From assembly GCF_000211815.1 (NCBI RefSeq), contig NZ_GL890971.1, positions 129,331 through 193,330 of the forward strand: a stretch of 64,000 bases of DNA, in the 5' to 3' direction. This DNA comes from Moorena producens 3L (lineage in GTDB: Bacteria > Cyanobacteriota > Cyanobacteriia > Cyanobacteriales > Coleofasciculaceae). Shown here in pieces: positions 18,838 through 27,900 of this stretch. Positions within the stretch are counted from its first letter, which is position 1. Each line of letters begins with the position of its first letter. Position numbers and translations under genes: made by a program. The notes beneath the pieces are model-generated. The model did no database searches. It saw only the letters and a list, made by a program, of their open reading frames with translations, and was not told where the DNA came from.

Positions 18838-18918
18838 ATGACAGAGTTAATGAAGGCAGTTATTCTTACTGAATTTGGGGCATTGCTTAATAATGGAATG
18901 ATTTTAAGCATTTTGTAG
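18838..18918 (+). pseudogene. 5' remnant of an MDR-type quinone oxidoreductase/alcohol dehydrogenase
   Basis: AGGAGG (18819-18824) precedes ATG at 18838. The 26-codon frame reads MTELMKAVILTEFGALLNNG, and MKAVILTEFGA is the classic N-terminus of zinc-type or quinone-reductase MDR enzymes. After about 16 residues the similarity ends and a stop follows. It is the beginning of a gene lost by deletion, just downstream of the nadB-methyltransferase-NADAR operon. Confidence 0.5.
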
Positions 18919-19406
18919 AATGGGCATCTTGGTGGAACTGGCATCTTGCCAGTTTCAATCCAGTTTCAATATATTTTCGGGCGGGCAGGATGCCCACTCT
19001 ACTCCTATTCATTCAAAGATTCAGTAACACCTAAAAAAGAGCCCGAAAAACTGGTACATACCCAAAGTACCTAAACCAGTCCGGAAAAAGGTAGAACTGT
19101 TAATTAAAGTTGGAGCTTGTAAGGGTTTTCTGGCTCTACCGGATTGGGGATGTAAAACTGTCAGTAAATAATTAATCTAATCTTGATTGGGCGGGAGTTT
19201 TAGTTGTTCAGATAAGGATTTTTCAGAAATAACCTGCCCAATCATACTTAGTGGGCTCATACTTACTGGGCAATAAGCGCGTTTTTCTGCATACTAGGTT
19301 CCCTAGAGCCATTTTTCTGTACTCCATCCGAAATGCTTGATCCGAAATCCTTCCCACATAACCAGGATTGTTGACTTTTTAAACACGAAATTACCTTGGA
19401 ATAACC
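18919..19406. repeat. Intergenic region with GGGCATC/GATGCCC inverted repeat
   Basis: GGGCATCTTGGTGGAACTGG (18921) and GGGCGGGCAGGATGCCCAC (18977-18995) form an imperfect palindromic unit with an inner pair CTGGCATCTTGCCAG. The rest holds no supported gene and presumably carries the promoter of the next methyltransferase. Confidence 0.5.
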
Positions 19407-21095
19407 ATGACACTATCACAACCAGAAAAAGAATATCCTCTCTCAAAAGATGAAGCTTTGATTTACGATTGGCGCATCCATAGTATTCGCCAAGCACTGA
19501 AACAAAAAGGAAAAGCCACAGGTCCTTTGCAAATTGAAGATTTGCTAGAATTGGATCACCTAGACCAATACCACTACTTTGGCACCAAAGCTTGCGATCG
19601 CGCTATCAACCGTTTGGCACTATCCCCCAACTCGCGAGTTTTGGACATTGGCAGCGGTGTTGGTGGGCCTGCTCGATACATTAGTTATAAAACGGGATGT
19701 CACATCCAATGTGTGGAATTAAGAAATAATTTTAACGAAATTGCCCAAGAACTCACCCAACGAGTGGGACTTGACAAACGCATCCAATACCTCACAGGCA
19801 ATATTCTAAGTCCCCAAGTCATTGACGCCCTGTTACCAAGCTCATTTGACAGCATCATTTCTTTTTTATCATTTTTACACATTGAAAACCGCGATAAAAT
19901 ACTGGAAATTTGTTTTCGCTCTTTGAAGGACAACGGCCTGATCTATATCGAAGACTACGTGGCTAATGGCCCTCTGACACCAGACGTTAAAACCACTCTA
20001 GAAGAAGTAGTTCAATCCTCTTATTTACCAACCCGCGAAACCTACCGCAATCACCTCGAGCGTGTAGGATTTGCTGACATTTGTTTCATCGATTTAACAA
20101 CAGGATGGAAAGGTTGGGTAAAAGAACGCTATCAAAAATTCCTCCAATCAAAAGAAGAATCAATCAAACTATTCGGTGAAAACGTTTATGAACACCGTCG
20201 TCAATTTTATCAAACCATTAGCGACTTGTTTCAAAGCGGGAAGATTGGTGGCTCCTCCATCCTTGCAAAAAAACCTTGTGTTCCAAAAATTCACCAAGTA
20301 CCTGATACATATTTCTGCTCTGTAACCTCTGTCTATAGTGAACAATACCATTTCTTTCTCGAAGATGGTTCTCTACTTGCTCTAAGATATTTCAAAACAG
20401 GAACAATCGAGCATTATTCAGCCTGGTGGAGCGACACCAAGGGCTACTCCCTGGAACTTATCAATACCTCCGAACACCAACGCTCAGATCAACACATCTC
20501 TATCAAAAACAACGATGGAACCGGAACCATTTGTTTGCCAGAAGCTAATATAGAAATTCAATTCCAAGTTGCCGCCGAATTCACTTGGGCGGTTCCCGCT
20601 GAAAAAAATCATCGCGCCGTCATTCACCAACCAAAACTCCTGTGCACTGTGAACACAGGCGATCGCACTCAAAAAGCTATAGGTTATTGCAAAATTTATG
20701 ATGGAGATTACCCCAAGTTTTGGGGCTACCACTTTGTTCATGCCTTTTTCCCTGATTACGGAATCATTTGGAGTGCTGAAGCCACATTTGGCGAAGAAAA
20801 ATACAATTATTTCAAGCTCCTCAACACCTCCCAAACAGAAAAAGAAATATTGTTAAACGGAGAAGATTCTTACCATCGCAAAACAAGTGCCCATGGCCGC
20901 ATTCAAGACAAAATATATCACTTGAAATTCGACAATAATGCTTTTGCCAATTGGTCGAGTATCCTGCGAAATCAACCATCGACTATGGAAAGTAAGCTAT
21001 GCTTGGCATACAGACCCGCTATTCTAGAAATAGACGACCAAAAAGTTTGCGAAGGAATTTGTTTAAAAGAATTTTGTTTCGGCACAATTACATAA
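19407..21095 (+). CDS. Methyltransferase fused to a lipocalin-like beta domain
   Basis: 562 residues. Residues 1-290 form a class I SAM methyltransferase of the sterol/phosphoethanolamine type. The SAM loop is VLDIGSGVGGPARYISYKTG near residue 78; SFLSFLHIENRDKIL and GLIYIEDYVANGPL follow. Residues 300-562 are a beta-rich domain with YHFFLEDGSLLALRYFKTGT and FWGYHFVHAFFPDYGIIWSA, reminiscent of the AttH/CrtC-like lipocalin fold that can bind hydrophobic ligands. No signal peptide. The fusion suggests that the C-terminal part presents or cyclises a lipophilic substrate that the N-terminal part methylates. The fold call for the second half is tentative. Confidence 0.75.
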   Translation: MTLSQPEKEYPLSKDEALIYDWRIHSIRQALKQKGKATGPLQIEDLLELDHLDQYHYFGTKACDRAINRLALSPNSRVLDIGSGVGGPARYISYKTGCHIQCVELRNNFNEIAQELTQRVGLDKRIQYLTGNILSPQVIDALLPSSFDSIISFLSFLHIENRDKILEICFRSLKDNGLIYIEDYVANGPLTPDVKTTLEEVVQSSYLPTRETYRNHLERVGFADICFIDLTTGWKGWVKERYQKFLQSKEESIKLFGENVYEHRRQFYQTISDLFQSGKIGGSSILAKKPCVPKIHQVPDTYFCSVTSVYSEQYHFFLEDGSLLALRYFKTGTIEHYSAWWSDTKGYSLELINTSEHQRSDQHISIKNNDGTGTICLPEANIEIQFQVAAEFTWAVPAEKNHRAVIHQPKLLCTVNTGDRTQKAIGYCKIYDGDYPKFWGYHFVHAFFPDYGIIWSAEATFGEEKYNYFKLLNTSQTEKEILLNGEDSYHRKTSAHGRIQDKIYHLKFDNNAFANWSSILRNQPSTMESKLCLAYRPAILEIDDQKVCEGICLKEFCFGTIT

Positions 21096-21205
21096 AACAA
21101 TTACATAAATTGATTATCAATTAGTTCAAGGCTATAATATCGAAAAAAAACAGCTGATCAAAAAATAGCTAATCAATAGAAAATTACCGAGAAACGATGG
21201 TGAAA

Positions 21206-21353
21206 CCCCCTGTATTTTAAGCAGGGGATTAAACCGAGCGAGCCGTTTAGGCGCTTTCATATTTATGTGTCCTGCCTATGGTAAAATGATTCTTACTGGG
21301 GTAGGTTATAGCAGAAGTCAGAAGTCAGAAGTCAGAAGTCAGAAGTCAGAAGT
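21206..21353. repeat. Eroded element end and AGAAGTC tandem repeat
   Basis: CCCCTG and CAGGGG (21207-21227) form a hairpin like those at the ends of IS605-type elements, followed by AGCCGTTTAGGCGCTTTCAT. At 21312-21353 the heptamer AGAAGTC is repeated six times, a short tandemly repeated sequence common in cyanobacteria. No gene is present between 21096 and 21443. Confidence 0.6.
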
Positions 21354-21443
21354 CAAACTATTGCTATACTTAGCTTTGAGACTTTTGTCATGTCCTAACT
21401 GCCCTGGCGACTGCTATAACAGCAGATTAAAAATAGCAGTGAA

Positions 21444-22841
21444 GTGATGGATAAGTCTACTTTCTCTAATTGGGATACAGAGGCAGACGTGGTAGTTGTT
21501 GGTAGTGGAGTTGCTGGACTAGCGGCTGCGGTTGAAGCCAAAAATGCTGGTGCATCGGTAGTTGTTCTGGAAAAACGCAGCAGCTGTGGCGGAAATTCCA
21601 TCATGAGTGATGGAGGGGTGGCGCTTGCGGGGACTGATTTTCAGAAACAATACGGTATTCTAGATTCTTGGGAACTCATGTATGAGGATATGTTGAGAGC
21701 TGGCTTGAATATGAATGATGCATCTCTGGCTAAGATAGTTGCTCAACAGTCTAATTCTGTACTAGAGTGGCTTACTGAATATTTAGCTGTCAAATTTAGA
21801 CATAAGCCCATAATCTTTGGCGGCCATTCTGTTCCTCGTATCCATCTGCTACACAATTTTTCTGGAACAGCAATTGTGAAACCTCTCCTTTCAAAGGTAA
21901 AGGAGTTGGGCATTGAAATCAAAACCAATATTTGCCTCACAAAGTTCGGAAAGGATGTTCGAGAGATTGAAGTTTATGACAAAAAGGAAAACCAAGCCAG
22001 AGCAGTCTATGCAAATACCGGTGTCGTTTTAGCTACTGGTGGTTTTGGCGGAGATGTTGCTTTCCGAATCCTTCATGATGCTCGTCTAACCAGCACCGTA
22101 GGTAATACTAATCGTTTGGATACTACAGCAGAAGGAATGCTAGAGGCGATCAAGATTGGTGCTAGTTCTGTGCATTTAGAATATATTCAGTTATCACCTT
22201 GGAGTTCTCCTGACGAGAAACGTGATAAAATTGCTACCGAATTTTTTTATACAGTTTTTCCCTATGGGATAGTGGTTAATCCCTTAACAGGAAAGCGGTT
22301 TTTTAATGAATTAGCGGACAGAAAAATTAGAGCAGATTCAATTTTAGACGTTGGTCAACCCAGCATTGGTATTGCTGATTTGGAAGGTATGAACATTTCT
22401 GGTCACAATATGGATCGGTACTTAAGCATGAATATTGTGAAAAGGTTTGAAGACTTGGAGGAACTTGCTGCAGCATATTCTCTGCCTTATCAAGCTTTAA
22501 AAGAAACTATCGATCGCTACAACAAGTATGTCGAGAATAAGAAAGATGAGAGTTGGCAAAAGCCTATTCCATTAGATGCAAAACCTCTCCATGCTCCATA
22601 TTATGCTATGCGATTGTGGCCTAAGGTACATTACACTATGGGAGGCGTTACCATCAACGCTAAAGCTCAAGTTATTGATAATAATGGCCAGCCCATCAAA
22701 GGTTTGTATGCTGCAGGAGAAGTGACAGGCGGTATTCATGGTGCCTCTCGCCTAGGGGGTTCTTCTTTAACTGAATGCCTGGTGTTTGGTAGAATCGCCG
22801 GTAAAAATGCTGCTTTACAAAAATTTACATCAATATCCTAG
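21444..22841 (+). CDS. Fumarate-reductase-like FAD flavoprotein
   Basis: 465 residues; GTG at 21444 is immediately followed by ATG at 21447, either of which may be the start. The FAD dinucleotide fold is VVVVGSGVAGLAAAVEAKNA near residue 15. GGHSVPRIH near residue 128 and the C-terminal VHYTMGGVTINAKAQV and GLYAAGEVTGGIHGASRLGG are hallmarks of the flavocytochrome c/fumarate reductase family. There are no haem motifs and no signal peptide, so it is a soluble single-domain version. Such enzymes reduce, or oxidise, activated C=C bonds or act as 3-ketosteroid-type dehydrogenases. In this locus a tailoring redox step is likely. Confidence 0.85.
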   Translation: MMDKSTFSNWDTEADVVVVGSGVAGLAAAVEAKNAGASVVVLEKRSSCGGNSIMSDGGVALAGTDFQKQYGILDSWELMYEDMLRAGLNMNDASLAKIVAQQSNSVLEWLTEYLAVKFRHKPIIFGGHSVPRIHLLHNFSGTAIVKPLLSKVKELGIEIKTNICLTKFGKDVREIEVYDKKENQARAVYANTGVVLATGGFGGDVAFRILHDARLTSTVGNTNRLDTTAEGMLEAIKIGASSVHLEYIQLSPWSSPDEKRDKIATEFFYTVFPYGIVVNPLTGKRFFNELADRKIRADSILDVGQPSIGIADLEGMNISGHNMDRYLSMNIVKRFEDLEELAAAYSLPYQALKETIDRYNKYVENKKDESWQKPIPLDAKPLHAPYYAMRLWPKVHYTMGGVTINAKAQVIDNNGQPIKGLYAAGEVTGGIHGASRLGGSSLTECLVFGRIAGKNAALQKFTSIS

Positions 22842-23038
22842 ACTTACTCTAGTAAGTTATGGAAAAATTTAAATTGTGTTTGCTAAATAATCATTTGTAA
22901 TTTGTGTTGTTGACTGACATGCTGGAATATCCCGATGTACATACAATAGGCAAATTGCAACATGGCTAGCTTTGTATACTGAAGGGTATCAAGCAAATCA
23001 CTATTGATTTAGCCATAAAAACTTTAGGTATTTTATCA

Positions 23039-24760
23039 ATGGGTGTCGATCTCCCACAACTAACAATGAACAAAATCGTTTTAGAACGTCTCAAACAACA
23101 TATTATTGATAGCGAATCGATTGGTTTAGAGGAAGCTTTAGAGGAAGCTTTAAAAGACTATTCACCCCGACAGATTATTAACACTTGCCTCTTACAGGCT
23201 ATGAGGACTGTCGGCGAATTATATGGTTCAAGAGAAATTCCGTTACCGTCCGTTATAAAATCGGCGGAGACTAAAAAAACGGCGGTAGCCTATTTAGAAC
23301 CCCATATGGATAAGGAAGAAATTGACGATATTACTCAGGGTAAATGTCTGATTGCGACGGTAGAAGGTGACCTTCACGATCTTGGTAAAAATCTAGTTGA
23401 TATTCTCCTTTCTAGCAATGGTTACAAAGTAATTAATTTAGGCATTAACCAGCCAATCGATAACATTCTCAAAGCCTACGAAGAACATCAACCAGACTGC
23501 ATTGCCATGAGTGGCTTGTTGATCAAGACTATGGCAGTTATGAAAGATAATTTGGAAATTTTTAATCAAAAAGGCATTACCGTTCCTGTTATCTTAGGTG
23601 GCGCTGCATTAACTCCTAAGTTTGTGGAAAAGGATTGCAAAACTACCTATAAAGGTCAAGTTGTATATGGTAAAAATGCTTTTGTTGATTGGCATTTTAT
23701 GGATAAACTAATGGCAGCAAAAGCTGAAGATAATTGGGACGACCTGAAAGGATTTTTAGATGAAGAAACTTCACCTCCCCCCCCACTAACCTTAGAAGAG
23801 ATGGGGCAAATGCCATTTGCAGAAGCCAATCAATATAAACTTTATATGAATGACTCATTTGTTTATACTGAAGAATCTTTGGCAAAAGAATCATCGGCAA
23901 AAAAATCTGTGGTAATTGATACTAAGCGTTCCCATGTAGTAACTTTAGATGTAGAACGCCCTACTCCTCCTTTTTGGGGAACTCAAGTATTAAAAGATGG
24001 AGACATATCAATTGAAGACATTTACCCTTATGTAGATGTACAGCTTTTATACGTCGGACGGTGGCGGTTCCGTAAGCTAAAAGATCAATCACAAGAAGAT
24101 TATAATGACTTTTTAGCAACAAAAGCTTATGGAATTTTAGAAGAATGGAAAGAAAAAGTTATTGCCGATGACCTAATACATCCGGCAGCAATTTATGGCT
24201 ATTTCCCCTGTAACGCCGAAGGGAATACAGTGTATGTCTACGATCCACAAGATCACAATAAACTACTAACAAGCTTTGAATTCCCCCGTCAACGTGGAGG
24301 AAAACGTCTTTGTATTGCGGATTTCTATGCCACTAAAGAATCAGGTCAAATTGATGTCTTACCGATGCAAATTGTAACAGCAGGTGAAATAGGAACCACC
24401 CATGCACAGAAGCTATTTGAAGCGGATAATTATCTTGACTACCACTATTACCATGGTGTGGCGATGCAGATGGCAGACGCTATAGCGGACTGGCTGCACG
24501 CTAGAATCCTTAAGGAGTTAGGATTTGGGGCGGAAGAACCCGATAATATAACCGATATAATGCGCCAACGCTATCGAGGATCTCGTTATAGTTTCGGTTA
24601 TCCTGCTTGTCCTAATATGGCAGATCAATTCAAACAAATGGATTTACTCGATACCTCTCGCATCGATGTGTATATGAATGAAAGCGAGCATCTACTTCCG
24701 GAACAGTCTACCACGGCGTTTGTTGCTCATCATCCTGTAGCAAAATACTTTAATACTTAG
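23039..24760 (+). CDS. Free-standing MetH C-terminal half: cobalamin-binding plus AdoMet activation domains
   Basis: 573 residues that correspond to the last half of methionine synthase. Residues 8-100 are the helical cap; residues 103-235 are the cobalamin domain with [16 protein letters not shown] (the D-x-H-x-x-G His-on motif) and MSGLLIKTM then [10 protein letters not shown]. Residues 300-573 are the AdoMet-binding activation domain, with [24 protein letters not shown] and the [18 protein letters not shown] signature. The homocysteine and pterin domains are entirely absent, with no sign of truncation because the start is clean. It could bind methylcobalamin and be reductively reactivated with AdoMet, serving a separate methyl donor or acceptor. 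Partner not identified in the window. Confidence 0.9.
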   Translation: MGVDLPQLTMNKIVLERLKQHIIDSESIGLEEALEEALKDYSPRQIINTCLLQAMRTVGELYGSREIPLPSVIKSAETKKTAVAYLEPHMDKEEIDDITQGKCLIATVEGDLHDLGKNLVDILLSSNGYKVINLGINQPIDNILKAYEEHQPDCIAMSGLLIKTMAVMKDNLEIFNQKGITVPVILGGAALTPKFVEKDCKTTYKGQVVYGKNAFVDWHFMDKLMAAKAEDNWDDLKGFLDEETSPPPPLTLEEMGQMPFAEANQYKLYMNDSFVYTEESLAKESSAKKSVVIDTKRSHVVTLDVERPTPPFWGTQVLKDGDISIEDIYPYVDVQLLYVGRWRFRKLKDQSQEDYNDFLATKAYGILEEWKEKVIADDLIHPAAIYGYFPCNAEGNTVYVYDPQDHNKLLTSFEFPRQRGGKRLCIADFYATKESGQIDVLPMQIVTAGEIGTTHAQKLFEADNYLDYHYYHGVAMQMADAIADWLHARILKELGFGAEEPDNITDIMRQRYRGSRYSFGYPACPNMADQFKQMDLLDTSRIDVYMNESEHLLPEQSTTAFVAHHPVAKYFNT

Positions 24761-24984
24761 TTAATTAGATAAATAAGCCTATGATGGTGGGTGAAATACA
24801 ACCTTTTTTGTCTCCCGTAGAGACAGAAAGTTTGTAGATAAATTTTAGACAATAATATATAGCGGTTTTCAGTTGAATGGAATACAAATTTATGTGATTT
24901 AATGTGATAAAATTTTGACTGGCAGTGATGCCCATCCCACTCATATTGTATTGAATTAAAGTGAAAACCGCTATAACATCAGAA
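24761..24984. repeat. MITE-like palindrome directly upstream of the megasynthase
   Basis: TATAGCGGTTTTCAGTTGAA at 24858 and TTGTATTGAATTAAAGTGAA continuing as AACCGCTATAA (to about 24977) form an imperfect inverted repeat of about 30 bp enclosing some 120 bp. The right arm overlaps the first in-frame start (GTG, 24961) of the megasynthase. The element therefore forms its leader. Confidence 0.7.
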
Positions 24985-27900
24985 ATGATAATTGACAAAG
25001 ACTTAATTTATGCAAAACAAAATTTTATCAGCTTACCTAATTTATTTAAATTACAAGCACAAAGAACGCCAGAGGCAATTGCGATCGTAGATCGGACAAA
25101 TTCAATTACCTATCAAAAACTAGACCAGTTGACAGATAACTTAGCGGGTTACCTTCAAAAACAAGGAGTCACTTCAAATCAACCTGTTGGAGTTTTACTG
25201 GAAAAATCTCAAGACTATATTATTGCTTGTCTCGCTATCCTAAAAGCTGGTGGGGCTTTTATGCCCCTAGAATTAAAATATCCTGATGCTTTGCTTGCCA
25301 AAATAGTGGCAGATGCTAAACCTAGTTTAATTATTACCAAGAGCCAATATTACCAAAGATTAAGTATTGAAAATCCTCTACAAATTTTACCTATAGATAG
25401 AGAAACTAATTGGAACTTACCCCTAAACCCAGAGCAAAACTTACCATCCATAGACCCTAAAAATATAGCCAATATTATCTACACATCGGGAAGTACAGGA
25501 GAACCAAAAGGCGTAATATTAACCCATCAGGCAATTGTTACTGGGGAATTGAGGCGAGAGCAAGTAAGTCTCAGTAAATCAGGATATCCTATAGCCTATG
25601 TATTATTTCAATGGGAAATATATAGACCTTGGATTAAAGGTGCAACTATATATATTGTTCCTGATGAAATAATTTACGATCATCAGCTATTTTTAGACTT
25701 CATATCTCAAAATAAAATCAAGGAAATCACCATATCTCCTTCCTTAATACAAAGTATTTTGAATACAGTTGAAATCGAAACTATTACTGCACAATTATCA
25801 GGGTTGGAAGTTGCTTGGGTAACCGGAGAAGCACTAACACAACAACTAAAATATCAATTGATAGATAGACTCCCATCTGCTCGGTTACTCAATTATTATG
25901 GGATAAATGAATGTTTTACCGTTGCTATTGATAACCTGCGAGAAAGTCAAGATTTACCATCAGGATTCTGTGCTGTTGGGATTCCTTTTGAAGACGATGA
26001 AATTATTTTATTGGATGAGAATGGGCAGCAAGTTACTCCAGGAAATGAAGGGGAGATGTATATCCGTAGTCCCTGTATGTTTCGAGAATATTTGAATAAA
26101 CCCAAGCTGACTGCTGACAGTTTTGTTGACATTAACGGTAGTCGCTTTTTCAGGACAGGAGATTTAGCAGCTATTTTACCCAACGGCAAACTAGAAATCA
26201 GAGGTCGTTGTAATTATATGGTCAATCTGCGGGGATATAATGTATCTTTAGCTGGGATTGAAAACACCTTATTAGAACATCCTGAAATAAAAAGCTGTGT
26301 AGTTATTATTAAAGGCAAAGAAGAAGCAGAAAAGAAACTGATCGCCTATTTCGTCCCTCAGAAACAAAGCACTGAACCCCAGCAGATTAGGGAGCTAAAA
26401 TTAAGGTTACGTCATCATTTACAAGACCATTTACCTCCTCATATGATTCCATCGGTGTTTGTGGTAATCGATAAAATTCCCATGACACCGATGGGTAAGT
26501 TGGATCGTCGCCAACTACCAAGTATAGACCATTCTCGCCCAGAATTGGCAGTACCTTTAGTCAAATCCCAATCCGATACAGAGAAACGTATTGCTCAGAT
26601 TTGGCAAGAAGTACTTCAGTTAGAGGAAGTAGGAATTAATGATAATTTCTTTGATTTAGGTGGTAATTCTTTACTGCTGATCCGGGTTCACAAAAACCTG
26701 AGAAAAATATTTGCAATTCATCTACCTGTAACAACACTGTTTGAACACCCAACCATCGCTACTCTAGCTCAACACTTGGAGCAAGATAAGGGAGGAAAAA
26801 CAGCCGCTAAACAGTACGATAAAAGAAAGAAATTCATCGGGCATGGGTCTGATATCGCCATAGTTGGTATGTCTTGTCGGTTTCCTGGGGCAAACAATAC
26901 CGATGCTTTCTGGAACAATTTACGAGATGGGGTAGAATCAATTTCCTTCTTTAGCGATCGCGAAATTGAGCTAGAAGATCCAAACTGGATCGAACACCCC
27001 AACTATGTTAAAGCCAGTCCTATCTTGCCAGATATTGACCTATTTGATGCTGAGTTCTTCGGCTATAGCGATAAAGAAGCTGAACTAATGGACCCCCAAC
27101 ATCGGCTTTTCCTGGAATGTGCTTGGGAAGCGCTGGAAATTGCGGGCTATAATCCTGGAAATTATCCAGGTTCGGTGGGAGTTTATGGGGGTTCGAGTCC
27201 CAGCACCTATCTAATTAACAATATATCTCATAGCTTAGGATCTTCTCGGACAAGTCCTTTGCTTACCCATTGTCTATTTAGGGGCACTAAAGATGTCCAT
27301 ACCGACCTAGGCAATGGGGGAGATTACTTACCCATGCGGGTCTCCTACAAATTGAACCTAAAAGGGCCTAGTCTTAATGTTCAAACTGCCTGTTCCACCT
27401 CACTAGTTGCGGTTCACTTAGCTTGTCAGAGTTTACGCAGTGGTGAATCTGACTTAGCACTAGCTGGGGGGGTTTCGATCTTCGTTCCTCAAAAGACTGG
27501 TTATTTATACCAAGAAGGCATGATGTTGTCTCCCGATGGTCACTGTCGTGCTTTTGATGCTGAAGGTCAAGGAACTTTATTTGGTAGTGGAGTTGGCATA
27601 GTTGTCTTGAAGCGATTAGAGGAAGCGATCGCTGATGGAGACCATGTATATGCCACCATCAAAGGGTCAGCAATTAATAATGATGGGGCGGTTAAAGTTA
27701 GCTACACAGCTCCTAGCATAGAAGGACAGATAGCAGCCATTTCCGAAGCACTGGCTATGGCTAACATAGATCCTAGGACGGTGAGTTATGTGGAAACCCA
27801 TGGAACTGGGACACCCCTGGGAGATCCAATTGAGATTGCAGCACTGACAAAAGCGTTTCGACAAAGTACGAACAGCCAGGACAATAATTTTTGCGCGATT

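Noticed and set aside
24961..24984. GTG start of the megasynthase
   Set aside because: It lies in the arm of a palindromic repeat; ATG 24985 precedes the first domain-like residues. Not excluded.
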